64,000 nucleotides of DNA from Ailanthus altissimus. Its lineage: Eukaryota; Streptophyta; Magnoliopsida; Sapindales; Simaroubaceae. The stretch covers positions 16,702,501 to 16,766,500 of the forward strand of contig OX327684.1 of the NCBI GenBank assembly GCA_946807835.1, in the 5' to 3' direction. The notes beneath the pieces were generated by a model that saw only the letters and a program-made list of their open reading frames with translations, searched no databases and was not told the origin of the DNA. Positions 50,990 to 63,088 of this stretch are shown piece by piece; the first letter of the stretch is position 1, and each line of letters starts with the position of its first letter. The position numbers and the translations under genes were made by a program.

Positions 50990-51827
50990 TTTAAAGACTG
51001 ATGAATTAGTAAATTGAGTAAAAAATACAAAATGTTTCATATAATTTTTTTTGGGAATATTTGTTTTTTTTTTTTGTGGCTAGAAAATTTTTTCAATTAA
51101 AATATTTTATAGTTAATTGATTTTGTTGATATTTGATGGAAGGAAATCAATTTCATTGAAGAAATTCAGTTTGTTTAAAGATAGAAATTTTCTTTATAAC
51201 TAATTGATTTTGTTAACATTTGATTTCTAACCCTTTTTTTTTTTCCTTTTTAGATTAAAGGAATGTACTTGTTCTCAAGGGAATATTGCCTATATATAGA
51301 TCTTCCTTTTCTTTGTTCATTGTATTTCAGAAAGAGAAAAAATTCGCTTGTAATTTTTTTTAAAGTCTTTATTCTCCTTTTTAAGATATAGATGTCATTT
51401 ATGTCTTGTTGTTAGTCTTAGGAATTTTTTAAGTATTTCTAACTATTATTTGTTTACTAAAAGTTTTTCAGGAGAAAGAACTTTTTTATCTTCAGGAGAA
51501 GATCAATCTCACACCTTAGAAAGAGTCCAAGTAAAGGAGATTAATGAAGTCAAAGGGATCTCATTGAACTGGATTGTGAAGTGATTACAATAATATTACG
51601 ACAAATATTAAAAGAGAGTCTTATTTTGTTTAAGTTAATTCTTTGTAATCTTTTTATACTTAACTAATCAGTTCAATCTCTTAGCGTGGCTCTATGGAGT
51701 GGGAATAACTAAACCAAGTTAAAAATGTGTTGTCTTATTCTTCTCATTATTTTATATTTTGAAATAATTATTAAAATAATCTTATTTAAATAATTATTCA
51801 TTAATATTCTTAAAAATAGATATTTCA
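50990..51827 (+). repeat. 5' LTR of the old copia element
   Basis: 838 bp, ending ATAGATATTTCA. Shared blocks with 61438-62225 include TTCTCAAG.GAATATTGCCTATATATA and GAAAGAACT...GAAGATC.ATCTCACAC. The start TTTAAAGACTG suggests that the initial TG has mutated. Confidence 0.82.
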
Positions 51828-51843
51828 TTTGGTATCAAAGCAA
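51828..51843 (+). other. Primer binding site of the old copia element
   Basis: TTTGGTATCAAAGCAA follows the LTR; it is the initiator-tRNA-Met type site with an A in place of G. Confidence 0.82.
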
Positions 51844-51899
51844 GTCCTTAAATTCTTAATGAATATCTTGGTTTTATATGATATGTTTGATTTGCAGAT

Positions 51900-54800
51900 A
51901 TGTCTATACTTGCAGAAGGAAGTTCTATCACAAGACCACATTTGTTCGATGGTTCTAACTATCCTTATTAGAAAGTTAGAATGAGAACATTTATCAAAGC
52001 TCTTGATGAAAAAGCATTGAGCTTTGTTCCGTCAAGCTGGAAACCTCCAACTACCACCGATGAATCCAAAAATGTCATTGAAAAATCAAAATTGGAATGG
52101 ACTATAGAACAAGACAAGTTTGCAAACTATAATAATAAGGTTCTTCATTCTATTCTTTAATGGAGTGGAACATATTTAGATTAAGTTAATCTCCACTTAT
52201 GTTTCAACCAAGAAAATATGGGATCTTCTTCAATCCACACTTAAAGGAACTTGAGAAAATAAACGTAGTAAGCTTGTTATACTTACTACCAGGTTTATAA
52301 ATTTGTGTATGTTAGAAGATGAATCTCTTTTAGAATTCTTTACTAGATTGGTTGATATTTCTAATGAGTCTTTTGTTCTAGAAGAAAAAATGTTTGATGC
52401 AAAAACTATCAAAAAAATTATCAAATCTTATCATGACAGATTCCAGCTAAAGATCACTGCTATTGAAGAAAGCAAAGATTTTGAGAAGCTAAAGGTAGAA
52501 GATATAATGGGATCTCTGAGAACTTTTGAACTAAACATAAAGTAAGAAAGAAATAAAAGACTATTGCACTAAAAGCTCTCCAAGAAGAAATAGAGAGTCA
52601 CGTCTCAACAAATAACATTGAAGAATCAGATGAACTAGCTTTATTGACTAAAAACTTTAATAAAATTTTGAAGAAAATGGGAAAGAAATCAAGGCCAGTT
52701 TCAAAAGGTAACACCTTTTCAAAATCATTTGATTCTAATAATAATAAGAATAGAAGGATTCAGTGTATAAAATGTAAAGAGTAAGGTCATATTAAATCAG
52801 AATATACCAATACTCTGAAGAAAAAGTCAAAAGCAATGACCATCACTTGGAGAGATGATTATGATGACATTGAAGAAGAAAATCAAGTGAGTAATATAGC
52901 TTTTGAAAGTGTGCTTATTACCAGAGTACATACATGTGCTATGTGTTCGTTACATTTCAATCTATGCATCATATACCTAAATATAACGCATTGGAATTGG
53001 AAATTTATTTTTCTAGTATAATAAATACATTTAAAATTTAAGTTTCATTACTATAATAACTGTCAAGCCTTTGAAAATTTTTGAACCGGAGTCTACCATG
53101 AAGTGCACTCATCAGCAATTCTTGGATCCAGCTAGGGTGGGCTTGGATCGCTAGCATAACAGCTCCAAATTTCTAGTAATGATGTTTAACTCTTAAACAC
53201 CATATTTTGATTAAATACTTTTAATCAAGTTTAAACTCTTTAAATAAAATTGTAGCTAAACACTTTAACTACCTTTATTTGTTTCAAAGTAAATAAATTA
53301 TTTTTGTTTATTCAACACATGAAATAAAATAAACAAAACAAATTTTCCATTGTTCCATTTAATGGCCGACCAATTTGATGATGAAGAAGATGAATAGTTT
53401 CTATTTCAACTATTAAAACAAAAACAAAAAAACAAACAACTTTGCTCTCACTTCTTTCACTCGTCATATGGCCGACTTGTTCACCATCATTTGCATAAAT
53501 GAAATACTTTTTTTTTATAGGCAAACTTACTTTATTTACTAAGTGAAAAATGCCCCCCCCCCCCCAAAAAAAAATAAGCATCCCATGCCTTTATGTTTTC
53601 CAATTATTTCCTTTTTAACATATTAAAATAAGATAAAACAAATTTGTCTCCATGTTGAAGTGTAGTGGCCGAATTCACTTATTGACAAAAAGGAACATTT
53701 TCATTTTTTTATGCAATTTTTTCTCATTCAAAAGACATCCCATGGCCCCACCAAGCCATGAACCATACCATTTTAATATATTGAAACAAAACAACTTTTT
53801 TTTTAATTGCAATGGCTAACCATGTCTCTAATGTTTGTCAATTAAAAAATTATAAATAATTTGTAAGCCATTCATTTTCATTCACATATGCTTTATTATT
53901 TATTTAATCAAATTAACAAATTAGAAACATGTGATATTTGATTAAAAGTTATTGTTTGACTTCTAAAATAATAATATCAATTATATCATTAGTTTATTCA
54001 AACAAAACAATTTTATGAATAAACAAATGACTTTGCTTGTTTAACACGTAAGATCATTTTGATAACTTCAAAGTCAAACAATAAATGGCTTATAATGTGT
54101 CATGTGTCATCATCTCATTGATCAACAATTATTGTTAACCAATTAATGTACTTCACTCTTAAGTCTTGACACGTGTACATCCTGAAGAAACTTGAAACAA
54201 ATATCCCGTTTGTTGGAATTTATTAATTGAAATATTCAATCCAATACACTATCACAGTGCACAATGAGTATAGTTTATAATATAGGGCTCCCTAAATCCA
54301 TGCTTGGTTTGTCAAAAAGAACTATTCCGTGAGTCCGTAAACGATGCCTTATACACACATCACAAATATTACAAATCAACGCGTTAAATCATACAAGCTG
54401 AAGTCATAATAATTTATATAATCCTTTCATCACCAATATCTTGAATGAGCTGAGACATAGATCACCACCGTCAAACCTTTATGTGCTCATCTGTGAACTT
54501 TTCAGATTTTTATTTTGATAAACAATAGTTGCAGATACTTTTGCGATATTGTTTAACTCTATAAAAAACTCTTTTTCGGAGTTAAATACTTGTGGCCATA
54601 AGACTTCCTAAAATATGATTATTGGAGCATCATGATATATAACTTACGCATGTGATCTGACAGACCCCATATCTATGCACACCGAACTCTATGAAAGGTC
54701 TCTAATATGCGTGAAACCAAAGTATGGTGGATCACTCACAAGCCTACCATGGTGCTTAGGTCAAAGAACTATGAATACTACTTAATTCGAGAAGACCCTC

Positions 54801-56000
54801 AATTGACGGCTTCATGATATGTCTATTAGATGTTCTCATGAGTCTGTTCAGTATCTAGTCCTAACTGAATACTCGCATGCCTATACGAGTTCTAAGCTCA
54901 TGATCAGTTAAGAATAACCATTTGTAACCTACATATATAGACATATACTAATCTATAGAAAATGATTTACCGATAAACCTGAATCGATAAAAATAGATCA
55001 GGAACATAGTGTTTAAGAATATACTTGTATAATGACATTTTCTAGCATCTATTGCAACTATTTGTAACTATGTCATTGTTAGTATACACTCAGATCTTTG
55101 TCCTAATACAAACAAGGTTCTAACTCTTTAGATTTTGCTGATCATTATAACCTGCTAACTCCTTAGTATTTATAATTGTCAGCGATACTAACTCTTAGCA
55201 CTGATCTAAACTCTTTGAGATCAGAGCTAAACTTCTTCATATTATATCATATCTGTAGCAATATAAGTATGATACCATATATTATAGTATTAATGATTTA
55301 ATATGAATTATTTATTGTATAAATATTAAATAATTAATATTTATACAATATTGGAATGGCACATAGCACCAGTTCCAATTGATAACTTTTATACCTTTTG
55401 GCTAATATTTATTTCAGGAAATTGATGATGAAATTGTCAACAAAATTTCTGAACCTACTGAAAATGATCAATCTAAAACATTGTTAGTAAGTAGTGACAA
55501 ATCAGATTTTGATCAAGAGTCATTTCAAGAGTATATTATACGATGGACTCTTTATGAGTAAAAGTATATGATAAAAATTATTTTTTGTTAAGCAAAAACA
55601 ATGATTTAGAAATATAAGTGCAAGTTCTAAAATCTCAAATCTTTACTATAGATGAAACAATCAAAAAAATCTCGAGTGAACTTGAGAGAACTCATAAAAG
55701 TTTAAAGATGATGAATGCAAGTTTACAAAACTGGATCAGATTCTCAATACTGCAAAAACCTATGGAGATCACCAAGGATTAGGTTTTACATGTATAAAAT
55801 CTGACTTAAAAATATTTTTTATCAAACTTGCAATGTTTGCTATTATTAACACTTATGTAAAAACGACCTTACAGTCTATTTCTACAGCAAAGGATAAAAC
55901 AGTCACAAAATCAAATTTTCAATCAAAAACTCAAAGGTTTATCTCAATTTGTCATTTTTTGGTATTAAAGGTCATATCAGACCAAAGTATTTTACAATGT
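51900..56000 (+). pseudogene. Copia gag remnant, split by an insertion
   Basis: It starts ATGTCTATACTTGCAGAAGG (MSILAEGSSITRPHLFDGSN). After stops it continues with LLEFFTRLVDISNESFVLEE and FQLKITAIEESKDFEKLKVE (52319-52510), the UBN2-type gag body. A knuckle-like IQCIKCKE*GHIKSEY with the last Cys lost lies at about 52755-52805. The segment after the insertion (55415 on; EIDDEIVNKISEPTENDQ) continues the acidic tail. A second knuckle-like FGIKGHIRPKYF is at about 55957. Confidence 0.85.
52911..55381 (+). mobile_element. 2-kb LTR family, copy 4, old and diverged
   Basis: It has the same layout as copies 2 and 3: GGTGGGCTTGG..GCTAG near 53135, GGATCACTCACAAGCCTACC at about 54728, and GATCAGGAAC at about 54997. 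It ends near GCACCAGTTCCAATTG. Boundaries are approximate and no target duplication was recognised. The region with the conserved antisense frame (about 54230-54420) is broken. It contains a C13 run followed by A9 at 53553-53574. Confidence 0.72.
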
Positions 56001-57460
56001 TAAATATTTTGAAAAATTATTATTTTAATTCTTTTTCAAATCATGTCCAAAGAAAAACATTAAAACCTAAGGTTAACTTGAATAATAATTCAAAGAAAGT
56101 TTGGGTCAAAAAGGATGGTATAAAATGTTTTGTTGCTTTTACTTATTTGAGAACATGTGTTATTAATTTATGGTATTTTGATAGTGAATGTTGTAGACAC
56201 ATGATAGGCAACCAAAACATTTTGACCATTACAAGCAAATGAGAAATGAAGATGTTATGTTTTGAGATAGAGTCACGGATAAGGTCTTTAGTAAAGGGAC
56301 TCTTAATATACAAAGATTTCTAAGATTAAAAAATATTCTTCATGTTGATAAGTTGAAAGCTAATCTAATTAGCATAAGCCAAATCTGTGGTTAAAATCTT
56401 CATGTCAATTTACTCATAAAGAGTGTGTTGTTTTTTTTTATCAAAGTGAGAATTATATGTTGAAAGTGTTGCGATCTATTGATAATTGTTATACCTTGAA
56501 TTTGCCTCACACCTGTCTTAATGCTAATATTGATGATACTGATTTATGGTATGAAAAACTAAGGCACTTGAATTTCAAAACTCTTAAAAGAATCTCAAGT
56601 GCAGGTATCATTCGTGGTTTGCCAAAGTATAGTGAATAATCCCAATGAGTATATAGACTATGTTAACATGGTAAACAGGTAAAACAACATATAAAGCTAT
56701 TCAGTCATTTTCTACCTCAAAAGTTTTGGAGTTATTGCATATGGATCTTATAGATCCCATTCAAGTTGAAAGCCTTGCAAGTAAAAGGTATATTTTTGTT
56801 TGAATAGATGATTTCTCACATTTCACAAGGGTTGATTTCTAAATAAATAAATACAAACTGACACTTTCAAAAAATTGTGTGAGAAAATTAAATTAGAGAA
56901 AAAATGCAACATTGAAAAAATAATAAGAATTTGAAGCAATCATGGCAAGAAATTTGAAAATAATGTTTATGCTAATTTTTGTTATAAAAATGACATATCT
57001 CACAAATTTTCTGTAACTAAAACACTTGAGCAAAATGGTGTTGTGGAAAGAAAAAAAATCATACTTAGTAGAAAATGGCCATAATTATGTTAAACAACAA
57101 AAGGTTGACCAAGAAACTACAAGCCAAAGTAATAAACACAACATGCTACACCATAAAGCATGTTTACTTATGTCTAGGTACAAATAAAACACCATATAAG
57201 ATCTAAAGAGGTAGGAAACCAAATCTGAGTCATTTTCATATATTTAGATGTATTTGCTACATCTTAAATGATAGAGAACAACTTGGTAAGTTTGTTGCTA
57301 AAAGTGATACTAGTGTTTTTCTTGGTTATTCTAGTAATAGTAGAGCTCATCGTGTGTATAACATGAGAACTCAAAAAGTGATGGAATCTACTAATGTTGT
57401 TTGCATGACTACAAAGATTTTATAGATTACTTACAGAAAAGTAAAATTGACAGTTTCAAT
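56001..57460 (+). pseudogene. Copia protease-integrase remnant (old element)
   Basis: Protease-like LWYFDSECCRHMIGNQ is at about 56170-56217 (the usual D-S-G reads D-S-E). GAG-pre-integrase DLWYEKLRHLNFKTLKRIS is at about 56542-56600. Integrase pieces include EQNGVVERKK at about 57028. There are many stops and frameshifts. Confidence 0.85.
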
Positions 57461-57940
57461 GATGAAGTTTAACAGGAATATGATGATGTTGAACCTATCT
57501 TGGAGGTAATAGGTTATGCAAAAAAAGGGACAAACATTTAATCACTTTAAAAATAGATTGATTCTAGTCCAACTAATGACATTTTTAGAGAATTAATCAG
57601 ACGAGAACCATAAATAAGAGTGAAGAAAAACTATCCAACTGATTTTATCATTGGTAATTTGAATGATGGAATGGTTACAAGAAAGAGGTTGGTTAAACTT
57701 CATTGATGAAGTTTAACAGGAATATGATGATGTTGAACCTATCTTGGAGGTAATAGGTTATGCAGAAAAAGGGACAAACATTTAATCACTTTAAAAATAG
57801 ATTGATTCTAGTCCAACTAATGACATTTTTAGAGAATTAATCAGACGAGAACCATAAATAAGAGTGAAGAAAAACTATCCAACTGATTTTATCATTGGTA
57901 ATTTGAATGATGGAATGGTTACAAGAAAGAGGTTGGTTAA
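57461..57940 (+). repeat. 244-bp tandem duplication within copia pol
   Basis: GATGAAGTTTAACAGGAATA starts at 57461 and again at 57705. The two copies are nearly identical to about 57704 and 57940. One visible difference is GCAAAAAAAGGG versus GCAGAAAAAGGG. They are far more alike than the two LTRs, so the duplication is much younger than the element. Confidence 0.93.
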
Positions 57941-59310
57941 TTTTATTAATTATGTTTCTTTTAGCTTAACTACTAAACCAAAAAAAAGTCTAAAAGCTTT
58001 AACTGATAAGTTTTAGGTTAAGACAATATAAGAAGAGCTCGAACATTTCATAAAAAATAATGTTTAGACTTTTGTTCCTAGACTTGAACACACAAATGTT
58101 ATAGGCACTAAAAGGATCTTTAAAAATAAATCAGATGTGTTTAGTACTATCATGAGGAATAAAGCTACGCTATTTGTACAAAGGGTATACATAATTTGAG
58201 GGAATTAACTTTGACAAAATCTTTGCTCTTGTTGCAAGACTAGAGTCAATTCGTTTATTACTTGTCATATCATGTGTCATAGATTTTAAGCTTTTTCAAA
58301 AGGATGTGAAAAGTGCCTTTTAAATGACATTTTAAATGAGGAAGCCTATGTCGAGCAATCTAGAAGATTTGAAGCTCCACATAAGCCTAATCATGTTTTC
58401 AATCTTAAAAAAGTTTTATATGGATTAAAACAAGCCTCAAGGGCTTGGCCTGAACTATTGAAAAATTTTCTTATTGGAAAAGGTTATAAGAGAGATGAAG
58501 TTTATAAAACTCTGTTCATCAAACATTTTGATTATGATTTAATCATTACTCAAATATATGTTAATGATATTGTGTTTAGTTCAACTTCTTAGCATAAGAT
58601 GCAGGAATTTATCAATCAAATGCAAAAAGAGTTTAAGATAAGTATGGTAGAGGAATTAAATTTATTCTAGGTTTGCAGGTAAAGTAACTTTACGATGGGA
58701 TTTCCATATCTCAAGGTAACTATGCCATAAATCTTGTTGAAAAATTTGGATTGGAATCTACCAAACATATGAAAGCTTTAATGACCACAACTTTGAAGTT
58801 GATAAAAGATGATGAAGGTAAGATTGTAGATCCAACACTGTACATAAGTATAATTGGAAGTTTTCTATATATCACATCTAGTAGACTATATATTAGCTAC
58901 AGTGTTCGTGTATGTGCTAGGTATGAAGCAAACCTTAAAGAATCTCATATTGTTGCAGTAAAGAGAATCATTAGATATGTTAGTAGAACTCTTGATTATG
59001 GCATTTGATATTCCAAAGACTTTAATGTTAATCTTGTAGGATATAGTGATGTAAACTAGGTAGGAAATGTTGATGACAGGAAAAGTACAAGTGGTGATTT
59101 TTTCTATCTTGGGAATAATTTAGTTTCTTGGCACTGTAAAAAATAAAATTCCATTTCATTGTCCACGGGAAAGGTTGAGTATATAGCTGCTGAAAGCTGT
59201 TATACCTAACTATTATAGATAAAGCAAATGTTGACAAATTATGGTATCAAGATAGATATGTTAACTGTATATTGTGATAATATAAGTGCAATAAAAATAT
59301 CTAAAGTCCT
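57941..59310 (+). pseudogene. Copia reverse transcriptase-RNase H remnant (old element)
   Basis: RT pieces: EEAYVEQSRRFEAP and VLYGLKQASRAWPELL at about 58350-58460, and catalytic QIYVNDIVFSSTS (usually YVDD) at about 58553-58590. RNase H/C-terminal: SRLYISYSVRVCARYEANLK at about 58880-58940, GYSDVN at about 59040, STGKVEYIAAESC at about 59163. Stops are frequent. Ty1/copia type. Confidence 0.88.
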
Positions 59311-61437
59311 GTGCAACATTCAAGGATAAAGTATATTGAGATCCGTCATTATTTTATAAGGGAATTGGTTGACAATAAAATAATTTCTGTTGAATACATT
59401 AACAATATCAAAGCTCTATATTTTGTTCATTTTGATTCTTTGAGAAAAAGCTTTAGGAATTTGTTCAATATAAAAAAAATTAGTTTATTTCTTCATATAA
59501 ATTTGATTGTTATTGTTATTATTTTACTTTTTGAATCTTTAAAAATAAATTTTGCTGGAATGAATCTTTTGGATTAAATCAACTAACAAATACTATGTTT
59601 GACAAATTATCTTTTTTTAAAAATAAAAAAATTTACAAAGGGATGTTGATGTTTGCATATACCAAGCTTTATGGTAAAAATGATTAAACAATGCTTGTTT
59701 TTTGGGATAGTTGTTCATGAAATTGAGATTGTTTTCTTTTATTCACACTTTTTTTTTTTTTTTGTGAAAGTAGAGAGGTGAGAAAACAACTAATAAATTT
59801 TTTATTGATTATTTAACTTTGTTGAGTCATTATTTGAAATCTTTTACTAGTGTCTATTTTGTGGAGAAACAATTTCTTATTACTCAGTTAAAAAAAATTA
59901 GGGTTCATCTGTTTTTTTTTTTTTAAGTATTAACAAACTTATCAAATTTGTTGAGAATTTTTATACTCTTTCTTGTTTTATCTTCACTAAGTTTCCAATC
60001 TTATTTGGCATTCAATTTGCTATTGAATTTTTCCTTTCTAATGACTTTCCCTTTTCCTTTAGATTGTCTTTTCTTTTATTCTTGATTTCTTTGCATTCTT
60101 TTTTCTAACATGTATTTTTTTCCCCAAAATTATTATTTTTTCTCTTAATTGCCTTTATTTTATTTTATTTTTCATGTTTCTCTATCACTCTATAAATATC
60201 TATGTCTCATCTTCATCCAAAGCATCACACGATTTTTTTTATACTCACCAAAGAATTTTCTTTGTTTTTATTAAAATATTTCTCTCATATTTCTCTCATT
60301 TTTCTTCAAGCTTTGCAATCTTCCTTGAGTTTTAGTTCAATCACAGTGGCTACTTGAATAACTCGTGCTTTTAGGAAGAACACTACTCCCCTGGCTCCTT
60401 TTCCAACTCTTACTTATCTTTTTTATTCTCTCCATCATATTCCTCAATTGCAACTAGGTCTCATAAACGACGTCCTCCTACTCTTTCAAAATTGGCAAGA
60501 CAAGAAAAAAAGCTTATCTTCACTACACACATCACATAATTCATGCACGTAAAACTATAATGTTACCCTATCTTGATCCTCATGTTCTCATATCATATGA
60601 CTCTTTGTCTTTTAGTAAAGACGAACCCACAGAAGATGATATTATTGAAGAGGAACATCATTCTACTATACTGATGAAAACATACCAGTGTTGGTTCTTC
60701 CCTGTGCTTCATTATCTGCAAAGCCAATACACTCTAATTCTCAATCACAGTCCAAGTTAGAGAGGCGATTTGTCAACACTTAAAGGTTAAAGCTTTAGGG
60801 AAAGTCTTCCACTCTTGGTTCAAATTCCACTACTGTAGACTTGAAGCTATTGAGAACTGAACAAGCTTGTTATTTTGCCAAAGTTGATGAGACATTAAAG
60901 ATTTCTCATGCTGTCCAACAAGCTCACTTGGAATCTTTAATCAAGTCTATGAATGAATCTACTCAACAACATTTACAAAAAAATTGAAGATCATCAAAAG
61001 CAGCTTTTGGAACTCACTTCAAATACAACTTTTTCACTTTTTTCGACTTCTCTTATCACTACCGATGTTGAAAAGTTTTTTAGAGTTCTCGTTCTGTTAG
61101 TTAAATCTTTAGTTAGTTGAATTTGTTTCTTGTTTCCTAGAGTTGGTTTAATATTTGTTATCATGTCATCTTTCACAGGTTTTTTATTCTATTTAATTTT
61201 GGTGCTGAACTATTGGTTTTTGTTTTGATTTTATTTTGGTTGGATTGGTTTATTTTTAAGAACTTTATTAAGTATGTTTTTTTTAATGTTTTTTTTAGCT
61301 CTTTTGTCAAAAAAAGGGTATTGATTTCAGGGGGAGATATTTATTTTGGATTAATCAATTTATTTTGCAGATCCAGTTTATTATTTACTATTTTTTATCT
61401 TTTATATTTTTACTACAAAGATGCCAAAATGAGAGAT
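59311..61437 (+). other. Extra 3' region of the old copia element
   Basis: About 2.1 kb lies between the end of pol and the 3' LTR, longer than in a minimal copia element. Some copia lineages (Sirevirus) have an additional env-like frame here. What I see is T-rich DNA with short broken frames (60560-60760, Asp/Glu-rich middle) and no recognisable domain. The assignment is open. Confidence 0.45.
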
Positions 61438-62225
61438 AGTAAAGATTGATGAATTGGCAAATTGGGCAAAAAATACAAAAGGTTTCATATGAAATTTTTT
61501 TGCTTCCTTTTGGCTAGAAAATATCTCCAATAAAACTTTCTTATAGCTAATTGATTTTATTAACATTTGATTGAAGGAAATCAGTTTGTTTAAAGACAAA
61601 AATTTTCTTTGTAGCTATTTGATTTTGTTAACATTTGATTTCTAACATTTTTTTTTCTTTATAGATTGAAGAAAAGTATTTGTTCTCAAGTGAATATTGC
61701 CTATATATAAATCTTACTTTTCCTTGTTCATTATGCTTCATAGAAGAAAAAAGAATTCCTTGTAATTGTTTTCGGAGTCTTTATTCTTCTTTATAAACAT
61801 AGATGTCGTTTATATCTTGTTGTTAACCTTAAAAATTCTTTTAAGTATTTCGAAGTATTGTATTTTTACTAAAAGTTCTTCAGAAGAAAGAACTCATTTG
61901 TCTTTGGAAGAAGATCGATCTCACACTTTAAAGGGAGGCCAAGCAAAAGAGATCAACGAAGCCGAGAGGATCTCGCTGAACTAGTTTGTGAAGTGATTGC
62001 AACAGCATTGCAGTAAAAATTAAGAGAGAGTCTTATTTTTTTTAAATCAATTTTTTGTAATCTTCTAATAGTTAACTAATTAGTTCAATATATGCACATG
62101 GCCTCATGGAGTAAAAACTTTTTTTCCACATTAAAAATGTATTGCTTTCTTCTTTTTTATTTTATATTTTAAAATAATCTTATTTAAATAATTATTCGAT
62201 AATATTTTTAAAAATAGATCTTTCG
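61438..62225 (+). repeat. 3' LTR of the old copia element
   Basis: 788 bp, ending ATAGATCTTTCG where the 5' LTR ends ATAGATATTTCA. It is followed by the TAATT duplication. The LTR ORF at 61766-61984 is not shared intact with the 5' LTR. Confidence 0.82.
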
Positions 62226-62230
62226 TAATT

Positions 62231-62829
62231 AAACTTTAATTTTATATAATTTTTACTTTAATATTTTAATATTAATCTTTTTAATTGATGCTTTACCCTT
62301 ACATATATATGTCCATGTGCACAGTAATATGTTTAATTTAGTTATGATGTAAAATGTCATAATTTCAGTTATAATATGTGACCCCTGTAACTTTTCTTAA
62401 GTAATGAGTACAATATTTTATGGAATGATTGGAGCATAAGTATAACAATGAGAGTATAAAAAATAAGTCAAGAGGCTATTTCGATAGTGGTATAAACTAT
62501 AATGTGTCAGATTCTTATTTTAGAAAAGGTATAAAAACAATACACATTTTTAGTTAGAAGTCTGTCAAAGCCACTAAGGAGGATGAATTGACATATAATT
62601 TTAGTAATGCTGCTAAAAGGCTTTGATCCAAAATAGGTCTCATATACCTTCCTATAAATGAGAGAAAATTTTTTTAGAAAAAAAAAGTAAAAATTAGAAA
62701 ATCTATTCTATAACTAGAAGAGAGTCATCAATAGGATTCAAACTGAGACCTCAAAATCAAAACAAAAAATCATGGATTTAACCATTCGTACAACCCCTCT
62801 TCGCTTTCTATTAAATTATATTAAGTTAT
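62231..62829. other. AT-rich intergenic DNA
   Basis: I see no gene or identified repeat. A stretch at about 62735-62800 (GGATTCAAACTGAGACCTC) faintly resembles a tRNA-derived relic in reverse orientation but is too weak to call. Confidence 0.4.
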
Positions 62830-63088
62830 AATTGTAACCTTCATATTGTATATCCGCGTTACGAGCTGCTTCAGGTGCTTGAAATTCCATTTTTAATTCA
62901 GATAAGGCTCGTGGTAGGGTTTGTAGTGTGGAACTAGGTATTTTGAAATCCTAAGCTTCGTCAGATTCTGAGCCAATCATAGCGTTGTAGGAGAGTTGGG
63001 CTGACTTCGGGCCTTTGGGCTCTCCTTTCTGGGTAAAGCCGAGCCTTAGGCCTCCTTGTTAGGCCTATAAGATTTCTAGGGGGAACAT
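62830..63088 (-). repeat. Partial LTR of a second Tat-like element
   Basis: Its plus-strand end CTAGGGGGAACA corresponds to CAGGAGGGAACA at the boundary (20267) of the Tat LTR. The preceding GGCCTCCTTGTTAGGCCTATAAG resembles the same part of that LTR. The left limit is uncertain. Confidence 0.5.

Larger units (their letters stand above)
50990..62225 (+). mobile_element. Old Ty1/copia element with extra 3' region
   Basis: LTRs at 50990-51827 and 61438-62225 share ...AAAGAYTGATGAATT and a long body. A primer site TTTGGTATCAAAGC follows the 5' LTR. Order inside is gag, protease, integrase, RT, RNase H on the plus strand, then about 1.8 kb of further sequence before the 3' LTR. Stops and frameshifts are frequent and the LTRs have diverged heavily, so this is an old copy. 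It is split by LTR family copy 4 and carries a 244-bp tandem duplication. Confidence 0.88.

Noticed and set aside
53312..53581. 89-codon minus-strand frame
   Set aside because: It is partly generated by the C13-A9 run and lies within a decayed LTR copy.
62735..62800. Possible tRNA-derived SINE relic
   Set aside because: Only a faint B-box-like match was seen, with no A box, target duplication or poly(A)/(T) tail confirmed.
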